DNA from: Cordilura impudica
Lineage: Eukaryota; Arthropoda; Insecta; Diptera; Scathophagidae
Direction of reading: 5' to 3'
Assembly: GCA_963682025.1 (NCBI GenBank)
Contig: OY821519.1
Location: forward strand, 162,668,865 to 162,732,864
Length of the DNA: 64,000 bases
Shown here one piece after another: positions 61,784 to 64,000 of the stretch; position 1 is the first letter of the stretch, and the number at the start of each line of letters is the position of its first letter. The translations under genes and the position numbers were made by a program. The notes below the pieces were generated by a model, which saw nothing but the letters and a program-made list of their open reading frames with translations, was not told where the DNA came from and did no database searches.

Positions 61784-64000
61784 GTTCAATTTTCAATTAA
61801 ATATTCTTCCTTTATTTACATATTTTAACAAAATTTGATATTTACATATGAGATCTTATCTTAACATAGATATTGCAACAAATAATATATACGATCTAAA
61901 GACATTAAATAGTTTTTATTTTATTTTTTAATGATTTTTAAAGGAAAATGGGAGGGAAAAAACCTTTATATGATTTAATAATTTCAAATACTATCTGAAA
62001 ATATTTATATGCTTATAGAAGGTTTATTAGAAATAATAGACCTCTATAAGCATATAATTTTCAATTTGGTGACTTCTTTTTAATTTTACGTTACTTCTCT
62101 ACATTCTCTTATCAGTGGGTAAGAGGAATTTTCAATTTTGGCAAAATAATTGTTGTTAATCCTTGTTATGAAATCGATAATTTTTTCATACCCTGTTTCT
62201 TCATGAAGAAGATTTGTAGGATACCTCCAGGGCTTTTTATTTATCATTTTAAGACATTTGTTTTGTATAATTTGTAAGCGTTTTAGGTGGCAGTTGGCAG
62301 CGTCACTCCAAATAGGACACGCGTATGTTAATATCGGCCTTATAACACTTTTGAAGAGTAGATTTTTGTTTTTGGGGCTTAGAAATGACCTTCTATTTAG
62401 TAGTGGCCATAATGCTTTAAATGATTTTATAGCTTTTTGACACGTAGCCATAATATGTTGTTTAAATGTAAGCTTTTTGTCCAAGACAACTCCGAGATAT
62501 TTGACCTCGTTAAGTACATTTATGGTATTATTTCCAATAAGAAGATGACGTCTTGGCAGTCTTTTGGGAGATTTGTTGAATGGAAAAATTATTGCTTGGG
62601 TCTTGTTTGGATTAATTTTGATTTTCCATTTGTGAAAATATTTACTGCAATTTACAAGTCCGTTTTCCATTTTCTTCAGGAGTGCGCTTGTAAGTTTGTT
62701 TGAAGAAATTAACGCAGTATCATCTGCGTAATAAGCAATTTTCATATATTTCGGGACTTTAAAATCGGATGTATACATCGAGTAAAGCAATGGCGACAAG
62801 ACAGATCCTTGAGGTAACCCTGTGGTAATGGTTTTTGGAGATGATGTTTCATTATTAATCGCAACTTTAAAGTTTCTGCCGTGAATGAAATCTGAAATAA
62901 GTTTGCATAAATATTTTGGTATATTTGCATCAAGAAGTTTAAATAAGAGGCCATTATGCCAAACGGTGTCAAACGCTTTTTCAATATCTAACAATATTAG
63001 ACCCGTTGAACGTTTATTGTTTTTATTTGTGGTTATTTGATTTTTAATTCTGTTTATTTGGTGCGTAGTGCTATGCCCTTCTTTAAATCCAAATTGTTCT
63101 TTGGCAACAATAGAATTGGTCGTTACAAATTCACTAAGACGAGAATGTAGTATTTTTTCAAATATTTTACCTAAGTTACTTAATAGACCAATAGGTCTGT
63201 AGCTGTTTGGGTTATTTTTTGGCTTACTAGGTTTGTTTATGGCTATAACCTTAGCATTTTTGAAATGGTTTGGGAAATAGTTGAGTTTGATGCAGCTGTT
63301 AAATATTATAACCAGTAATTTTAGAGCTTTGAGTGGTAGTTTCTTTAAGAGCAGGTTCGGAACATTGTCAAAACCAGGGGATTTTGAGGGTTTTAATGAT
63401 GAGACAATATTCATTACTTCTTCAAGAGATGTATAAATAGCTGATTCAGAACTAGGATTTTCCTTGTTAAAATTATTTACTGTTGTATTTATTAGTGTAT
63501 CTGCCGAGTGGTTATAGTACGAAGTGAGGTTATTTGCTTGGACAAATGTATTTGCCAGGACTTCAGCCTTGTCCTTATCAGATGTTATTTTTTTATTTCC
63601 AACTTTAAAGTGAGCGATTTGATTTTTTCCTTTTCCTCTCAAGTTCCTGCTTATTTTCCAAAATGATTTATCACCTGGTTTTAAATTGGATAATAATTGA
63701 GACCATTTCTTATTGCGCTCCGAATTAATACTTTTATCAATCATGTTACTTAGAAACTTAGTAGTACATTGATTATAAAAAGTTTGCTCGGCTATATTTG
63801 AAGATCGTTGGCTTTTTCTTTTAAAGCTTCTTCTTAGTTTAATATATTTTACAGTACTTTGTGGTAATGTGTAATTATTTTGTTGAGTTATTTTAGGTGT
63901 GGACACATCCCTTGCTTCGAAAACTACATTTATAAATTTTTGGATTTCCTGATCAATAACTACCTTGGTATTGTATATATCCGAATATAACGTGATTTTA
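61784..64000 (-). mobile_element. Jockey-clade LINE copy 2 (ORF2 mostly intact, runs off right edge)
   Basis: Same family and orientation as 52841-57850. ORF2 is open from the right edge to the stop at 62086-62088, about 638 codons: the end of the endonuclease linker, complete RT (SYRPIGLLSNLGKIFEKIL, DIEKAFDTVWHNGLLFKL, GLPQGSVLSPLLYSMYTSD, YYADDTALIS) and the C-terminal domain (CPIWSDAANCHLKRLQIIQN). It lacks the frameshift and nonsense codon of copy 1, so it is the better preserved copy. No long T-run remains at its 3' end (about 61784). Confidence 0.88.

Overview
This window is nuclear DNA of a fly, probably a calyptrate dipteran. It is about 70% A+T and has no bacterial-style gene organisation. 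It is dense in insect mobile elements: Jockey-type LINEs, a BEL/Pao element, gypsy/errantivirus pieces, Penelope elements, Tc1, and mini-me/DINE-1-like elements with GTCY microsatellites. The one host gene I can identify with confidence is DIP2 (disco-interacting protein 2) on the minus strand. Exon 1 is at 60395-60488, exon 2 at 21579-21653 and exon 3 at 21225-21509. All three join in phase 1. Intron 1 is therefore about 38.7 kb, and the intron after exon 3 runs at least 21 kb to the left edge. Almost everything else in the window is transposon sequence inside or beside this gene.

Left part (1-21 kb, downstream DIP2 intron). 1-2.7 kb holds the 5' end of a gypsy-group element on the minus strand (gag, leader, tRNA-Lys primer site, probable LTR). 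3.1-12.6 kb is a tandem duplication of a 5'-truncated LINE plus a 1.25 kb unidentified tail. The second copy is interrupted by an 800 bp GTCY element that itself carries a nested element of the same family. 13.5-16.7 kb contains three Penelope fragments, two of them head to head, with a hammerhead-like motif beside them. 17.2-18.3 kb is an element with 277 bp terminal inverted repeats. 18.3-20.0 kb is the 5' end of a LINE with ORF1.

Middle part (21-60 kb, DIP2 intron 1). LINE fragments and a BEL gag relic lie at 22-27 kb. Two degraded, intron-retaining copies of part of Vac14 follow in inverted orientation (27.3-28.7 kb minus, 35.7-37.2 kb plus). Between them is a TIR element (ends CAGCCCAATT) split by a non-autonomous BEL/Pao retrotransposon with LTRs and a 5 bp target duplication (30060-35593). 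The plus Vac14 copy runs into a near-identical tandem array of four 2.45 kb units (37001-46748). Then come two tandem GTCY elements, broken errantivirus env, a near full-length Jockey LINE (minus), a Tc1 fragment, and a TIR element ending about 40 bp from the DIP2 exon 1 donor.

Right part (60.5-64 kb). This is the DIP2 5' flank and a second copy of the same Jockey LINE, in the same orientation, running off the right edge. The two LINE copies are direct repeats flanking DIP2 exon 1. No tRNA, rRNA or CRISPR array was seen. Some 0.3-1.3 kb stretches hold nothing I can identify, and these are listed.
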